From Aneurinibacillus thermoaerophilus (GTDB taxonomy: Bacteria; Bacillota; Bacilli; Aneurinibacillales; Aneurinibacillaceae), in the NCBI RefSeq assembly GCF_900099925.1, contig NZ_FNDE01000010.1, positions 1,812 through 65,811 on the forward strand: a stretch of 64,000 bases of DNA, given 5' to 3'. Shown here piece after piece: positions 26,308-35,011 of this stretch. The position numbers and the translations under genes were made by a program. The notes below the pieces were generated by a model. The model was not told the origin of the DNA, ran no database searches, and saw nothing but the letters and a program-made list of their open reading frames with translations. Position 1 is the first letter of the stretch. Every line of letters begins with the position of its first letter.

Positions 26308-26652
26308 ATGCAAGAAATCAAAACAGCTGAACAATTTCGGGAAGCGATTCAATCCGATGAGCTTACTGTTGCGAAATTTTATACCGATTGGTGCCCGGAT
26401 TGCCACCGGATTGACCCATTTATGCCGGAAGTTGAAGAGGCGTATAAAGATAAGGTAACATTCATCAGCGTGGATCGTGATGCGTTTCCCGAGCTTTCCG
26501 AAGAGCTTAACATTTTTGGTATTCCGAGTTTTGTCGCATTTCGGAACGGCAGGGAGATTGTTCGCTTTGTAAGCCGCGCTGGCAAAACACGTGAGGAGAT
26601 CGAAACGTTCCTTAATCGTGCTGTGCAGGTAGCGGAAGCGCTGCAAAAATAA
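26308..26652 (+). CDS. Thioredoxin-family protein (WCPDC)
   Basis: A 114-residue single thioredoxin domain without signal peptide, so cytoplasmic. The active site is [15 protein letters not shown] (CPDC rather than CGPC), and the cis-proline is in [16 protein letters not shown]. It resembles YtpP/YdbP-type Bacillales proteins. ATG after AAGGAGTG. The gene lies 52 bp before moaB in the same direction, so it may share a transcript. CPDC motifs suggest a redox potential different from TrxA (inference). Confidence 0.93.
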   Translation: MQEIKTAEQFREAIQSDELTVAKFYTDWCPDCHRIDPFMPEVEEAYKDKVTFISVDRDAFPELSEELNIFGIPSFVAFRNGREIVRFVSRAGKTREEIETFLNRAVQVAEALQK

Positions 26653-26704
26653 ACCTTATGTTTACGTGAGCCGGTATTCACGGGAAAAGGGGAGGAAGAT
26701 CCAC

Positions 26705-27214
26705 GTGTCAGTAGCGGAACATAAAAAAGAAGCACCGAAGCAGGTCGGCTGCATGATTATTACGGTAAGCGATACCCGAAATGAGGAAACGGATAAAAGC
26801 GGGCAGCTTATTCGCAGATTTCTAATAGAAGCAGGCCATCCGGTCGTGCGCTACCAGATTGTCAAAGACGAGCGGGATGCGATTGCGGCGGCAATCGAAG
26901 AAGCGGTATCCGCTTCGGATGTGCATGCTATTCTTTTGAACGGAGGAACAGGGATTGCGAAGCGGGATGTGACGTATGAAGTGGTCGCTTCTTTGTTAGA
27001 AAAAGAGTTGCCGGGGTTTGGCGAGATTTTCCGCATGCTCAGTTATACGGAAGATATCGGTTCAGCGGCCATTTTGAGTCGGGCAATTGCGGGCGTATAT
27101 AAAGACCGAGCTATTTTCTCCATGCCGGGCTCTTCGGGTGCGGTGCGACTTGCGATGAGCAAGTTGATTATTCCTGAATTAGGTCATGTGATAAGGGAGA
27201 TATATAAAAAATAG
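26705..27214 (+). CDS. moaB: Molybdenum cofactor biosynthesis protein B
   Basis: A 169-residue MoaB/MogA-type protein that adenylylates molybdopterin before metal insertion. Typical motifs are MIITVSDTRNEETDKSGQLI, ILLNGGTGIAKRDVTYEVV (the GGTG nucleotide site), LPGFGEIFRMLSYTEDIGSA and FSMPGSSGAVRLAMSKLIIP. GTG start at 26705 after GGGGAGGAAG. It stands apart from the mobA-moaD operon at 35-38 kb. Confidence 0.95.
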   Translation: MSVAEHKKEAPKQVGCMIITVSDTRNEETDKSGQLIRRFLIEAGHPVVRYQIVKDERDAIAAAIEEAVSASDVHAILLNGGTGIAKRDVTYEVVASLLEKELPGFGEIFRMLSYTEDIGSAAILSRAIAGVYKDRAIFSMPGSSGAVRLAMSKLIIPELGHVIREIYKK

Positions 27215-27229
27215 AAAAGGAAAAGAAAA

Positions 27230-27325
27230 CCAGCGTAGCGACGCTGGGACATAAAGATGGATTGCTAATCAAGCAATCATAACTTATTCTTAGAGCACCT
27301 TTGGATGACGAGGGTGCTTTTTTTA
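27230..27325 (+). ncRNA. Three-hairpin element ending in a terminator (candidate small RNA or 3' UTR)
   Basis: After moaB there are three successive stems: CCAGCG/CGCTGG (27230-27247), ATTGCT/AGCAAT (27261-27277) and AGCACC/GGTGCT (27294-27318) followed by seven T. The third is a plain terminator for moaB. The first two are extra structure in a 165-bp gap without an open frame. Confidence 0.4.
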
Positions 27326-27380
27326 TCCCAAACCGCATAGGCTCTTTACCCCCAAGTGTTAGCGGAGGTGGGGAAGTTGA

Positions 27381-27716
27381 CTATGGACGAATGTATACCG
27401 GCGTTCCAATAGGGACGATCCGTGCCAGTTCATTGACGTCTCGGTTGTGCATCCGAATGCAACCTTTCGATACGTTTTTGCCGATGGAAGCCGGGTTGTT
27501 GGTGCCGTGTATGCCGTAATGTTTTTTGGAAAGGCCAATCCACATGGTGCCGTACGGCCCCCCGGGATTGGGAGCTTTGTTGATGATATAAAATGTGCCG
27601 ATAGGTGTACGTGTGAGCATTTTTCCGACGCCGATGGGGTATGTTTTGATCGCGCGATTATTTTGCTGAAGCGTCAGCGTGTGGGCAAAAAGGGAAACAT
27701 GAATAGAGTATGCCAA
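27381..27716 (-). CDS. L,D-transpeptidase (YkuD family)
   Basis: A 111-residue YkuD-type L,D-transpeptidase, which makes 3-3 crosslinks in peptidoglycan. The catalytic block [20 protein letters not shown] contains the His and the nucleophilic Cys (SKGCIRM). [18 protein letters not shown] is the substrate-binding strand. I chose the TTG at 27716 because AAAGGAGGTGATCGC precedes it and it gives the family's MAYSI start; a longer upstream frame has no such site. No signal peptide or LysM is present, as in small spore-associated members. Confidence 0.92.
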   Translation of the reverse strand: MAYSIHVSLFAHTLTLQQNNRAIKTYPIGVGKMLTRTPIGTFYIINKAPNPGGPYGTMWIGLSKKHYGIHGTNNPASIGKNVSKGCIRMHNRDVNELARIVPIGTPVYIRP

Positions 27717-28016
27717 GCGATCACCTCCTTTCTTATCGTATGAAGAGAGGGTTGGCCGGGCATGGATGGGTAACAAAAACGTAATGACGGAATCATTGTT
27801 GAAAATCAAGGTCGATGGGTTGCAAAGAATAACTGAGGAAACGATCATGGTAGTGACGAAAGCGTGTTAGCGGTAAAGGTACTGCGTTTGTACACAATGT
27901 ATAAAAATTTGTGTGATTTTCAGATGCCGCGGCGGATGTCTTGCGCCCTGCTTTTTTCTTATGATGGAGACGAAGAAGGTGCATAAGACTGGCTGAAGAA
28001 GGAGAGGAAGAAGAAT

Positions 28017-29198
28017 ATGAAAGAAGCGGTGATCGTAGCGGGTGCACGTACGCCTGTAGGAGCGTTTGGAAAATCGTTGCGCGACGTGCCGGCGGTTGAG
28101 CTAGGTGTGCAGGTGTTGGAAGGATTGATGACGAAAACTTCGCTGAAGAAAGAAGAGGTTAATGAAATTATTTTTGGGCACGGATATGTGCACGGCGGCG
28201 GATTGAACTCTGCGCGCATTGCATCCCAGCGCGCAGGATTCCCACGCAGCGCCCCGGCTCATGTTGTCATAAAAGCATGCGGCTCCGGCCTGAAAGCGAT
28301 TACGACGGCCGCGCTTACGATAGCGGCAGGCCAAGAAGACGTTGTTATCGCCGGAGGTGTAGAAAGCATGAGCAATGTACCATACCTTGTGAAAAACAGG
28401 TGGGGCAGCAAATTTGGAAACATTGAAATGGAAGATGCGCTGCTTGCAGACGGACTTATTTGCTCGCTTGAAAACGAACATATGGGCATGACAGCAGAAC
28501 GTTTAGCTGAACGCTACGGCATCAGTCGTGAAGAACAGGATAAGTTTGCGTACGATAGTCACAAAAAAGCGTTGCAGGCGATTGAGAACGGGCATTTTAA
28601 CGATGAGATTGTCCCGGTAAAAGTGACCGGGCGGAAAGAGGTGCAGCTGTTTACGACGGATGAGTCGGTTCGCGCTGATATTAATCTTGACAGCCTGGCG
28701 CAGCTTCGTCCGGTCTTTAAAAAAGACGGCACGATTACGGCGGGCAACGCTTGCCCGATGAATGACGGAGCGGCAGCCGTACTGATGATGTCACGTGAAA
28801 AAGCGGAAGAAAAAGGGCTTACACCGTTGCTAAAGGTGAAAGCTTTCGCGAGCGCGGGCGTGGAACCGAATATTATGGGGATCGGCCCGGTGCCGGCGAC
28901 ACGCAAGGCATTGGAGAAAGCGGGATTAAAGTTAGAGGATATTGGGCGGATCGAGCTAAACGAAGCGTTTGCGGCCCAGGCGCTTGCAGTAATAAAAGAG
29001 CTCGACTTGAACCCGGATGTCGTGAATGTGAATGGGGGCGCTATTGCGCTGGGCCATCCCGTGGGTGCAACCGGAGCGAAGTTGACGGTCACGCTGATGA
29101 ATGAGATGCTGCGTTCAGGTGTGAAGTATGGTATGGTAACGCTTTGTATGGCTGGTGGCATGGGGCTGTCAGTCATTTATGAAAATATGACGATATAA
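28017..29198 (+). CDS. Acetyl-CoA C-acetyltransferase (thiolase)
   Basis: A 393-residue thiolase II that condenses or cleaves acyl-CoA units. The nucleophile Cys is in VIKACGSGLKAITTAA, ELNEAFAAQALAVIKEL is the NEAF loop, GGAIALGHPVGATGAKL holds the catalytic His, and TLCMAGGMGLSVIY the second Cys. Start MKEAVIVAGARTPVGAFGKS is typical. ATG after GGAAGAAGAAT. Single gene with terminator. It could serve fatty-acid breakdown, butanoate or PHB metabolism. Confidence 0.96.
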   Translation: MKEAVIVAGARTPVGAFGKSLRDVPAVELGVQVLEGLMTKTSLKKEEVNEIIFGHGYVHGGGLNSARIASQRAGFPRSAPAHVVIKACGSGLKAITTAALTIAAGQEDVVIAGGVESMSNVPYLVKNRWGSKFGNIEMEDALLADGLICSLENEHMGMTAERLAERYGISREEQDKFAYDSHKKALQAIENGHFNDEIVPVKVTGRKEVQLFTTDESVRADINLDSLAQLRPVFKKDGTITAGNACPMNDGAAAVLMMSREKAEEKGLTPLLKVKAFASAGVEPNIMGIGPVPATRKALEKAGLKLEDIGRIELNEAFAAQALAVIKELDLNPDVVNVNGGAIALGHPVGATGAKLTVTLMNEMLRSGVKYGMVTLCMAGGMGLSVIYENMTI

Positions 29199-29216
29199 AG
29201 ATGAATAAGCATAATA

Positions 29217-29252
29217 AAAGAGCGCGGAAATGTTGCCCCGTGCTCTTTCTTT
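29217..29252 (+). terminator. Terminator after the thiolase gene
   Basis: AAGAGCGCGG and CCGTGCTCTT pair (one G-T) around aaatgttgcc, followed by TCTTTTTT. Confidence 0.88.
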
Positions 29253-29501
29253 TTTCTGCTGCCTTCGTTGCGTTGCTGTGATAAAGCACATCCGTTATAT
29301 GTACTCCTCTTCTCCGGCGTCATTAAAGATTTTCTGCTGGCGTTTTACTTTTATTAATAGTCTGTATGAAAGCTGCGGTAAATTCTCGGCTAAAAAAGCT
29401 TGAGAAAAGGAAGAAGATTCAATAAAATTAATGTATAAAAATACTGCGTATAAAATAACAAACCATAAACCAAACACACCAAAAAAGAAGGAGGGAGTGC
29501 T

Positions 29502-30359
29502 ATGAACTATCGCTTCAGCTACCACGATGAGTACGAACAATATCTGATCGAGCAGATGAGAGCTGATTTAACGATTCATTCTTATATGATGGAAATGACC
29601 ATCTTTTTCGCCTGGCTTGGCAGGGTGCATCCCCATATGGAATTGCATCAAATCGGTTACTCGACAGTAACCCAATTTATCGAAGAAGAATTGAAAGCAG
29701 GGCGTCAGGTGTCGACCGTTAACAAAAAAATATCGGCGCTCAAATCCTACTTTCATTTTTTATGGCTTAAAGGTGTAATTGGCATTGATCCGTGCGCTAA
29801 ACTGAAGCGGCGACCGGATAAAAAGGAGGAGCAGGCGTTCTATTTAACGGATGAGGAAGTGGACTTTTTGCTTCGTACCGTCGAACAGGATGCGGCCGCG
29901 AAAAATAAGCAGGAGATCTATTTGCGCAACATGGCGCTTATCTCGCTGTTTCTATGGGGAGGGCTGCGAATTCAGGAGGCGTCGAATTTATTGTGGAACG
30001 AAATCATATGGGAAAATGACAGCACAATTATCGGCATTTCGCTTGGAAATATACGACGGGTTGTCCTCACGGCGCACGAAGCCAGATTTTTACGGGCATA
30101 CAAAGAAGTCAGCGGGGATTCACCGTTTGTGTTTACATCACGGCAGGGGGAAAGAATGAGCCCGCGCAGCATCCAATTTATTCTGAACACGCTCGGCAAA
30201 AAAGCGGGGCTGCACATCCATGCGCAAAAACTGCGCAACACGTTTGTTGTGCAGAAGATGCTGCGCGGTTACAGCCGGGACGAAGTGGCCGATATGCTTG
30301 GCATCGAGCAGTTGATTTTGCCTGATCACATTATGGAAGAAATCGCGGCACAAAGATAG
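29502..30359 (+). CDS. Tyrosine recombinase homologue, catalytically degenerate
   Basis: A 285-residue protein with the two-domain layout of XerC/D-type recombinases: an N-terminal SAM-like DNA-binding domain (about 1-105) and a catalytic-type domain. The first active-site Arg is present (WGGLRIQEASNLLW). Box II reads QKLRNTFVVQKML instead of H-x-L-R-H-T-F, so only the second Arg stays. The LGH box is DMLGIEQL, and no Tyr nucleophile follows (LPDHIMEEIAAQR). It therefore cannot do normal strand cleavage. ATG after AAGGAGGGAG. The frame is intact and its base use resembles its neighbours, which argues for a kept non-catalytic role. Confidence 0.85.
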   Translation: MNYRFSYHDEYEQYLIEQMRADLTIHSYMMEMTIFFAWLGRVHPHMELHQIGYSTVTQFIEEELKAGRQVSTVNKKISALKSYFHFLWLKGVIGIDPCAKLKRRPDKKEEQAFYLTDEEVDFLLRTVEQDAAAKNKQEIYLRNMALISLFLWGGLRIQEASNLLWNEIIWENDSTIIGISLGNIRRVVLTAHEARFLRAYKEVSGDSPFVFTSRQGERMSPRSIQFILNTLGKKAGLHIHAQKLRNTFVVQKMLRGYSRDEVADMLGIEQLILPDHIMEEIAAQR

Positions 30360-30395
30360 GAAGATAAAATTTGTATATCATGTAATTAAACTTAG

Positions 30396-30424
30396 TTGAC
30401 TAATTGGAACTGTAGTAATAAAAT
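30396..30424 (+). promoter_or_regulatory. Promoter of the second S-box operon
   Basis: TTGACT (30396-30401), a 17-bp spacer and TAAAAT (30419-30424) lie about 30 bp before the riboswitch. A good SigA-type match. Confidence 0.7.
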
Positions 30425-30455
30425 AACACAAAGTAAACTGCTTTGAATACTTACT

Positions 30456-30565
30456 TTCTTATCTAGAGAGGTGGAGGGACTGGCCCGGTGAAACCTCGGC
30501 AACCATTGGAGACTACATCCAAACGGTGCCAATTCCAACAGGATTTATGTCCTGAAAGATAAGGA
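30456..30565 (+). ncRNA. SAM-I (S-box) riboswitch upstream of metQ
   Basis: Full S-box consensus: cttatcTAGAGAGGTGGAGGGA, GGCCCggTGAAACCTCGGCAACC, a short P3, GGTGCCAATTCC, P4, and a closing gataag that pairs with the first strand. It should bind SAM and terminate transcription of the three-gene operon downstream. Confidence 0.97.
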
Positions 30566-30596
30566 GGTGCGATGTGACAACTTTTCATCATCCGTC

Positions 30597-30632
30597 GGCC
30601 TCTTGTGTAACAAGAGGCCAATTTTTTTATTC
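30597..30632 (+). terminator. S-box expression-platform terminator before metQ
   Basis: GGCCTCTTG (30597-30605) pairs perfectly with CAAGAGGCC (30611-30619), followed by AATTTTTTT. Confidence 0.95.
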
Positions 30633-30742
30633 ATTCAGGAGGTGAAAGAGTAAAAAAATATTGTCGGTACATAGATTTCATGTAGACGTGTAAGGGATGG
30701 GCTGGATTCAGAAAGTATATAACTTGTTGAGGAGGATTTCCG

Positions 30743-31585
30743 GTGAAAACAAAGTCTGTATTCATTATGGCGCTTATTCTCATTTTTTCAATGATTGCAT
30801 CAGCTTGCGGCTCGGCGAAGGAAGAAACAGCTGCAGCCGGTAAAGCAAACGGAGAGAAAAAGGAATTGAAAATCGGTGCTACAGCAGGACCATACAGCGA
30901 TCAGATTAACAAAGGGATTAAACCGATTCTTGAGAAGAAAGGGTATAAAATTGAAGTGGTTGAGTTCAGTGATTATGTGCAGCCAAACAAAGCGTTGGCC
31001 GAAGGTTCGCTGGATGCCAACGTATTTCAAAATCCACTATACTTGAAAAAGTTTGCGCAAGACCATAACTTGCATCTTACAGGGGTGCTTGAAGTGCCGA
31101 CAGCGCCGATAGGGCTATATTCTAGGAAACATAAGTCATTGAATGATATTCAGGAAGGGGCAACGGTTACACTGCCGAACGATCCAGTAAATCAGGCACG
31201 AGCTTTAACCATGCTTGACCAGTTTGGCTGGATTAAGCTGAAAGAAGGGATCGATCCAACCAAAGCCTCTGAAAAAGATATTGCACAAAACATTAAAAAA
31301 CTTACTATTCTTCCGCTGGAGGCGGCCCAACTTCCACGTTCGCTTGATGACGCCGATTACGCATTTATTAACGGAAACTTTGCCATCGCATCCGGATTAA
31401 AGCTTAAAGAAGCGGTTGCGTTGGAAAAAACGCCACCTCACTACATGATCGTATTAACAGTTAGAACAGAAGACAAAGATAAAATGTTTGTGAAAGATTT
31501 AGTTGAAGCTTACAAATCATCTGAATTTAAAGAAATTACAGATAAAGAATTTGAAGGATTCGTAAAGCCAGATTATCAAAAATAA
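30743..31585 (+). CDS. metQ: MetQ-type methionine-binding lipoprotein
   Basis: A 280-residue NlpA/MetQ solute-binding lipoprotein. The lipobox is in MIASACGSAK (Cys at about residue 22). KKELKIGATAGPYSDQINKG and DYVQPNKALAEGSLDANVFQ are family hallmarks, as is LTILPLEAAQLPRSLDDADY. GTG at 30743 after GAGGAGG. No metN or metP (ATPase, permease) is adjacent. Instead two CoA-transferase subunits follow, so the receptor would have to work with a transporter encoded elsewhere. SAM repression through the S-box supports a methionine or methionine-analogue ligand. Confidence 0.94.
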   Translation: MKTKSVFIMALILIFSMIASACGSAKEETAAAGKANGEKKELKIGATAGPYSDQINKGIKPILEKKGYKIEVVEFSDYVQPNKALAEGSLDANVFQNPLYLKKFAQDHNLHLTGVLEVPTAPIGLYSRKHKSLNDIQEGATVTLPNDPVNQARALTMLDQFGWIKLKEGIDPTKASEKDIAQNIKKLTILPLEAAQLPRSLDDADYAFINGNFAIASGLKLKEAVALEKTPPHYMIVLTVRTEDKDKMFVKDLVEAYKSSEFKEITDKEFEGFVKPDYQK

Positions 31586-31622
31586 TGGGCTGAATGGTTT
31601 AAGTAAGGAGATGAGATCGCTG

Positions 31623-32639
31623 ATGACAAGCGAAGCAACACAAGTAAACCCCTACCTGTTTGGATGGGCGGACCCGGATGAGATACGGGCATACCGACGT
31701 CAGCATAAATCGGTAGAACTGCGCGACAAAAGAACAACGTTACGAGAAGCGATAAGCTGGGGTGTCAAACCGGGAAGCTATATTGTCTTTGGCGGTATGG
31801 GTTCCGTGCGTACCCCTATGGCTGCCGTCTACGAAATAATTCGACAGGGGATCGGCGATTTGACAGTAGGAGCCAAAGGTTCTCAGCATGACTGGAATTT
31901 GTTAACAGCCGCCGGACTAGTTTCAAAAGCGGAAGTGGCCTATGGCTTCGGGGATGAAATTAGAGGACTGTCCCGTCCAGCTCGTGCGGCAGTAGAAAGT
32001 GGAAAGTTAAAGGTCATTTCTGAGACAACAAATGCCGCCTTCCAATGGCGTTTTACGGCTGCTATGAAGGGCCTGTCGTTTTATCCCACACGCACGGCAA
32101 TCGGCACCGACACGCTGCACTACAGTGGTTCTGTACGCATACAAGACCCGTTTACTGGAAGGCCGGTGGAATTGATTCCTGCCTGCTATCCCGATGTTGT
32201 GATTCTGCATGTCCATCGTGCGGATAAATATGGTAACTGTCAAATTGACGGCAATATCACAGAAGATTTCGAACTGGCCCATGCTGCCAAGCACGTTATT
32301 GTCACGACGGAAAAAATTGTGGCAACGGATGAAATTCGAAAGCGTCCTGACCATACGAAAATCCCTTATTTTGTAGTGGATTCAGTCGTTGAAGTGCCGT
32401 ACGGTTCTCATCCGAACCAGGTTCCATATCTGTATTCCTTTGATGAAATACACTGGCAGGAATGGCTGGACGCGTCGTTGACCGATGAAGGTGTGGAAGA
32501 GTATCTCAACACGTATATCCGGGGCACAAAAGACCACTATGAGTACTTGGAGCGAATCGGGGGTCTGCGCGTACTGCGTGAACTGGAGCATATTGAGAAA
32601 GGAATTGCGGATTATCCGCCGGTAGCGAAAAGGAGGTAA
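31623..32639 (+). CDS. CoA-transferase subunit A (glutaconate CoA-transferase-like)
   Basis: A 338-residue type I CoA-transferase alpha subunit. Typical parts are TTLREAISWGVKPGSYIVFG, the GGMGSVRTPMAAVYEIIRQG glycine-rich CoA loop, and VILHVHRADKYGNCQIDG. I start at ATG 31623 because the AAGGAG directly abuts the ATG at 31611. It sits 37 bp after metQ and five bases before subunit B, all behind one S-box. SAM control suggests a sulfur-containing acid, for instance from methionine breakdown, as substrate (inference; not visible in sequence). Confidence 0.9.
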   Translation: MTSEATQVNPYLFGWADPDEIRAYRRQHKSVELRDKRTTLREAISWGVKPGSYIVFGGMGSVRTPMAAVYEIIRQGIGDLTVGAKGSQHDWNLLTAAGLVSKAEVAYGFGDEIRGLSRPARAAVESGKLKVISETTNAAFQWRFTAAMKGLSFYPTRTAIGTDTLHYSGSVRIQDPFTGRPVELIPACYPDVVILHVHRADKYGNCQIDGNITEDFELAHAAKHVIVTTEKIVATDEIRKRPDHTKIPYFVVDSVVEVPYGSHPNQVPYLYSFDEIHWQEWLDASLTDEGVEEYLNTYIRGTKDHYEYLERIGGLRVLRELEHIEKGIADYPPVAKRR

Positions 32640-32644
32640 GAGCT

Positions 32645-33403
32645 ATGGCAACAGATATGGAACGGATGATCGTTGCTTCTTCAAGATTATTGGAAAACAA
32701 TAAAAGTGTATTTGTTGGAACGGGAATGCCGCTTTTATCTGCGGTCTTGGCCCAGCGGACGCATGCACCGGGCCTGCTTACTATCTATGAGGGAGGCGGA
32801 GTCGGGGGCCAGCCGACCGGAAGATTGCCCATTCAGGTGAGTGAGTCGTTGACGTTTCAGAACGGAATTATTGTCGGTTCCATGGATTATGTAATGAGCC
32901 TCGCACAGGCGGGTTTTGTCGAGTATGGGTTTCTTGGGGGAGCGGAAATTGATCCTTATGGAAATTTAAATACAACGGTGATTGGAAGCTGGGAAAATCC
33001 GAAAGTCAGACTTCCCGGTTCCGGTGGCGGAGCGGATATCGCTTCCTTCTGCTGGAGAACGATTATTTTAATGAAGCAGGATAAAAGAAAATTTACGCCC
33101 AAACTCGATTTTATCACCAGTCCGGGATACTTTGACGGTCCAGGTGCACGTGAGAGCCGAGGATTGCCCGCGGATACGGGGCCGTACCGCGTGGTGACGC
33201 AGTTAGGTGTTTACGGTTTTCCCAAAGAAACGCGTCGATTGACTCTTTTGCACTTATACGAAGGAGTGAAACTGGAGCAAGTGCAGGAGAACAGCGGTTT
33301 TGCCATTGATATTGATCCGAATTGGAGTTACCTCCCTGAGCCGACACAAGAGGAATTGAAGATATTATATACTTTAGATCCAGGCGGAATCGTGCTTGGC
33401 TAA
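32645..33403 (+). CDS. CoA-transferase subunit B (glutaconate CoA-transferase-like)
   Basis: A 252-residue type I CoA-transferase beta subunit and partner of the gene before it. FVGTGMPLLSAVLAQRTHAP is the start of the fold. LLTIYEGGGVGGQP carries the Glu expected to form the glutamyl-CoA thioester. VRLPGSGGGADIASFCWRTI is the glycine-rich block. ATG after AAAAGGAGGTAAGAGCT. Last gene of the S-box operon. No clear terminator was seen directly after it. Confidence 0.9.
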   Translation: MATDMERMIVASSRLLENNKSVFVGTGMPLLSAVLAQRTHAPGLLTIYEGGGVGGQPTGRLPIQVSESLTFQNGIIVGSMDYVMSLAQAGFVEYGFLGGAEIDPYGNLNTTVIGSWENPKVRLPGSGGGADIASFCWRTIILMKQDKRKFTPKLDFITSPGYFDGPGARESRGLPADTGPYRVVTQLGVYGFPKETRRLTLLHLYEGVKLEQVQENSGFAIDIDPNWSYLPEPTQEELKILYTLDPGGIVLG

Positions 33404-33663
33404 TTTTGATAAAAGTGAAGTTTGCTTTTTCGTTTCAGCAAAACCGTTTGAAAAACGGAAAAAACATGGGCTATCTCCAACATTGGACTACTTGGATGTT
33501 TTGGGTGTTCTGCCTGAAGAACGGCTTTGCAAGCGAACGCATTTTATCCGTCTATTCCAAAAAATCTGGAAGAAAAATAGCGTAAGGTCTTGCCAATCTC
33601 GCTCAAAAGGTATAATGTATTTTTAATATTTTAAAAAGCAAAGCATATCGAGGTGGCTGGATT

Positions 33664-34881
33664 ATGAAATACGCATTTGCACAACGAACCCGGAACTTCC
33701 AATCATCCGCGGTCCGGGATATTTTAAAAGTTATTGACCAAGGGAACATCATCTCGTTCGCTGGTGGATTGCCCGATGATGATTTGTTTCCGCTTGAAGC
33801 GGTAGAAGAAGCATATAAGCGGGTATTTGAGAGCGGAAAACATTCGCTGCAATATGGTTTAACCGAAGGGTTTATTCTGTTGCGCGAAGCGATTGCGGAA
33901 CGGATGGCGCAGCGCAAGAACATTCGTATGGATACGCAAAATATTTTGCTTACAACCGGTTCCCAGCAAGCGATTGACTTGTTCGCCCGCATTATGCTGA
34001 ACCCGGGCGACATTATTCTTACGGAGAATCCTACATATCTAGCGGCGCTTCAGGTATTCCAATCGTACGAAGCACAGGTCATTCCGGTTGAATCGGACGC
34101 GTTCGGTATGTTGCCGGAAGACCTAGAGAAAAAAATGAAAACTCATCTGCCGAAATTCGTATATGTTGTGCCGACATTTTCCAATCCGAGCGGCAAAGTA
34201 TGGTCGCTTGAGCGCCGCGAACACCTGTTGCGCCTTGCGAAAAAATATAATGTCATTATTTTTGAAGATGATCCGTACGGAGAAATTCAATTCGATGAAG
34301 CGGCCAATTACACACCCATTGCTGCGCTTGATAACGGTGAAACGGTACTGTATACGAGCACGTTTTCCAAAACGGTCGTGCCCGCCTTGCGCACTGGCTG
34401 GGTAATGGGGCCCTATCAGATCATCCGAATGATGGCGCAAGCCAAGCAAGCTGCTGATCTTCATTCCAGTTCCATCGACCAGCAGGCCCTGTATTATTTG
34501 CTGCGCGATTTTGATTTGAACGGGCATATTGCGGTATTGCGCGCCGTTTACAAAGAAAGAATGCATGCCATGCTTAACCAGCTGCAAAGATTAGACTTGC
34601 CTGGTCTCGAGTATGTCGTTCCGCAGGGAGGCATGTTCTTCTGGGTTTCTCTGCATGAGAAAATCAATACGAAATCGCTGCTTCCTAAAGCGATTGAAAA
34701 AGGCGTAGCGTACGTTCCGGGTTCCCCGTTCTATGTAGAAGAACCGAAACATAACACGTTCCGTCTCAATTATACGCACTCTGTTCCGGAGAAAATCGAA
34801 TTTGGCATGAGTCAGCTTGTCAGCGTCCTTGAAGAAGCGTATGAAGCCATTACAACGGATAAAGCGTTGACGGAAATATAA
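33664..34881 (+). CDS. PLP-dependent aminotransferase, class I/II (LysN/MocR-like fold)
   Basis: A 405-residue fold-type I aminotransferase. ISFAGGLPDDDLFPLEAVEE and LQYGLTEGFILLREAIAERM are typical of 2-aminoadipate/aromatic aminotransferases of the PLP family that MocR regulators share. ILLTTGSQQAIDLFARIML binds the phosphate, and YVVPTFSNPSGKVWSLERRE and FEDDPYGEIQF hold the Asn and Asp/Tyr. STFSKTVVPALRTGWVMGP carries the PLP lysine. No DNA-binding domain. Preceded by a TATAAT hexamer (33613) and closed by a strong terminator. Substrate uncertain. Confidence 0.94.
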   Translation: MKYAFAQRTRNFQSSAVRDILKVIDQGNIISFAGGLPDDDLFPLEAVEEAYKRVFESGKHSLQYGLTEGFILLREAIAERMAQRKNIRMDTQNILLTTGSQQAIDLFARIMLNPGDIILTENPTYLAALQVFQSYEAQVIPVESDAFGMLPEDLEKKMKTHLPKFVYVVPTFSNPSGKVWSLERREHLLRLAKKYNVIIFEDDPYGEIQFDEAANYTPIAALDNGETVLYTSTFSKTVVPALRTGWVMGPYQIIRMMAQAKQAADLHSSSIDQQALYYLLRDFDLNGHIAVLRAVYKERMHAMLNQLQRLDLPGLEYVVPQGGMFFWVSLHEKINTKSLLPKAIEKGVAYVPGSPFYVEEPKHNTFRLNYTHSVPEKIEFGMSQLVSVLEEAYEAITTDKALTEI

Positions 34882-34889
34882 GAAACTAG

Positions 34890-34936
34890 GAAAGATAAAG
34901 AGAGCGAAGCTGCGCGTTCGCTCTCTTTATCTTTCA
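34890..34936. terminator. Long terminator after the aminotransferase gene
   Basis: A near-perfect 19-bp stem, gaaagataaagagagcgaa (34890-34908) and ttcgctctctttatctttc (34917-34935), with an 8-nt loop. Confidence 0.93.
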
Positions 34937-35011
34937 TCAACCGTTTTTTTAAATTGTAAATAAGGTAAAATAGATGAATAATACCAACTTTTGTAGAGAA
35001 GGAGCGAGCGA

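Noticed and set aside
29295-29540. Minus-strand 81-residue frame with a membrane helix and a charged end
   Set aside because: Its C-terminal part looks protein-like, but the only ATG lies inside the recombinase gene, there is no ribosome binding site and no family match. Kept as doubtful.
30743-33403. A complete methionine ABC transporter operon
   Set aside because: The two genes after metQ are CoA-transferase subunits, not metN/metP.
33396-33626. 76-residue frame from a TTG overlapping the CoA-transferase B stop
   Set aside because: Composition and lack of a recognisable pattern suggest chance; it may hide debris of an unknown gene.
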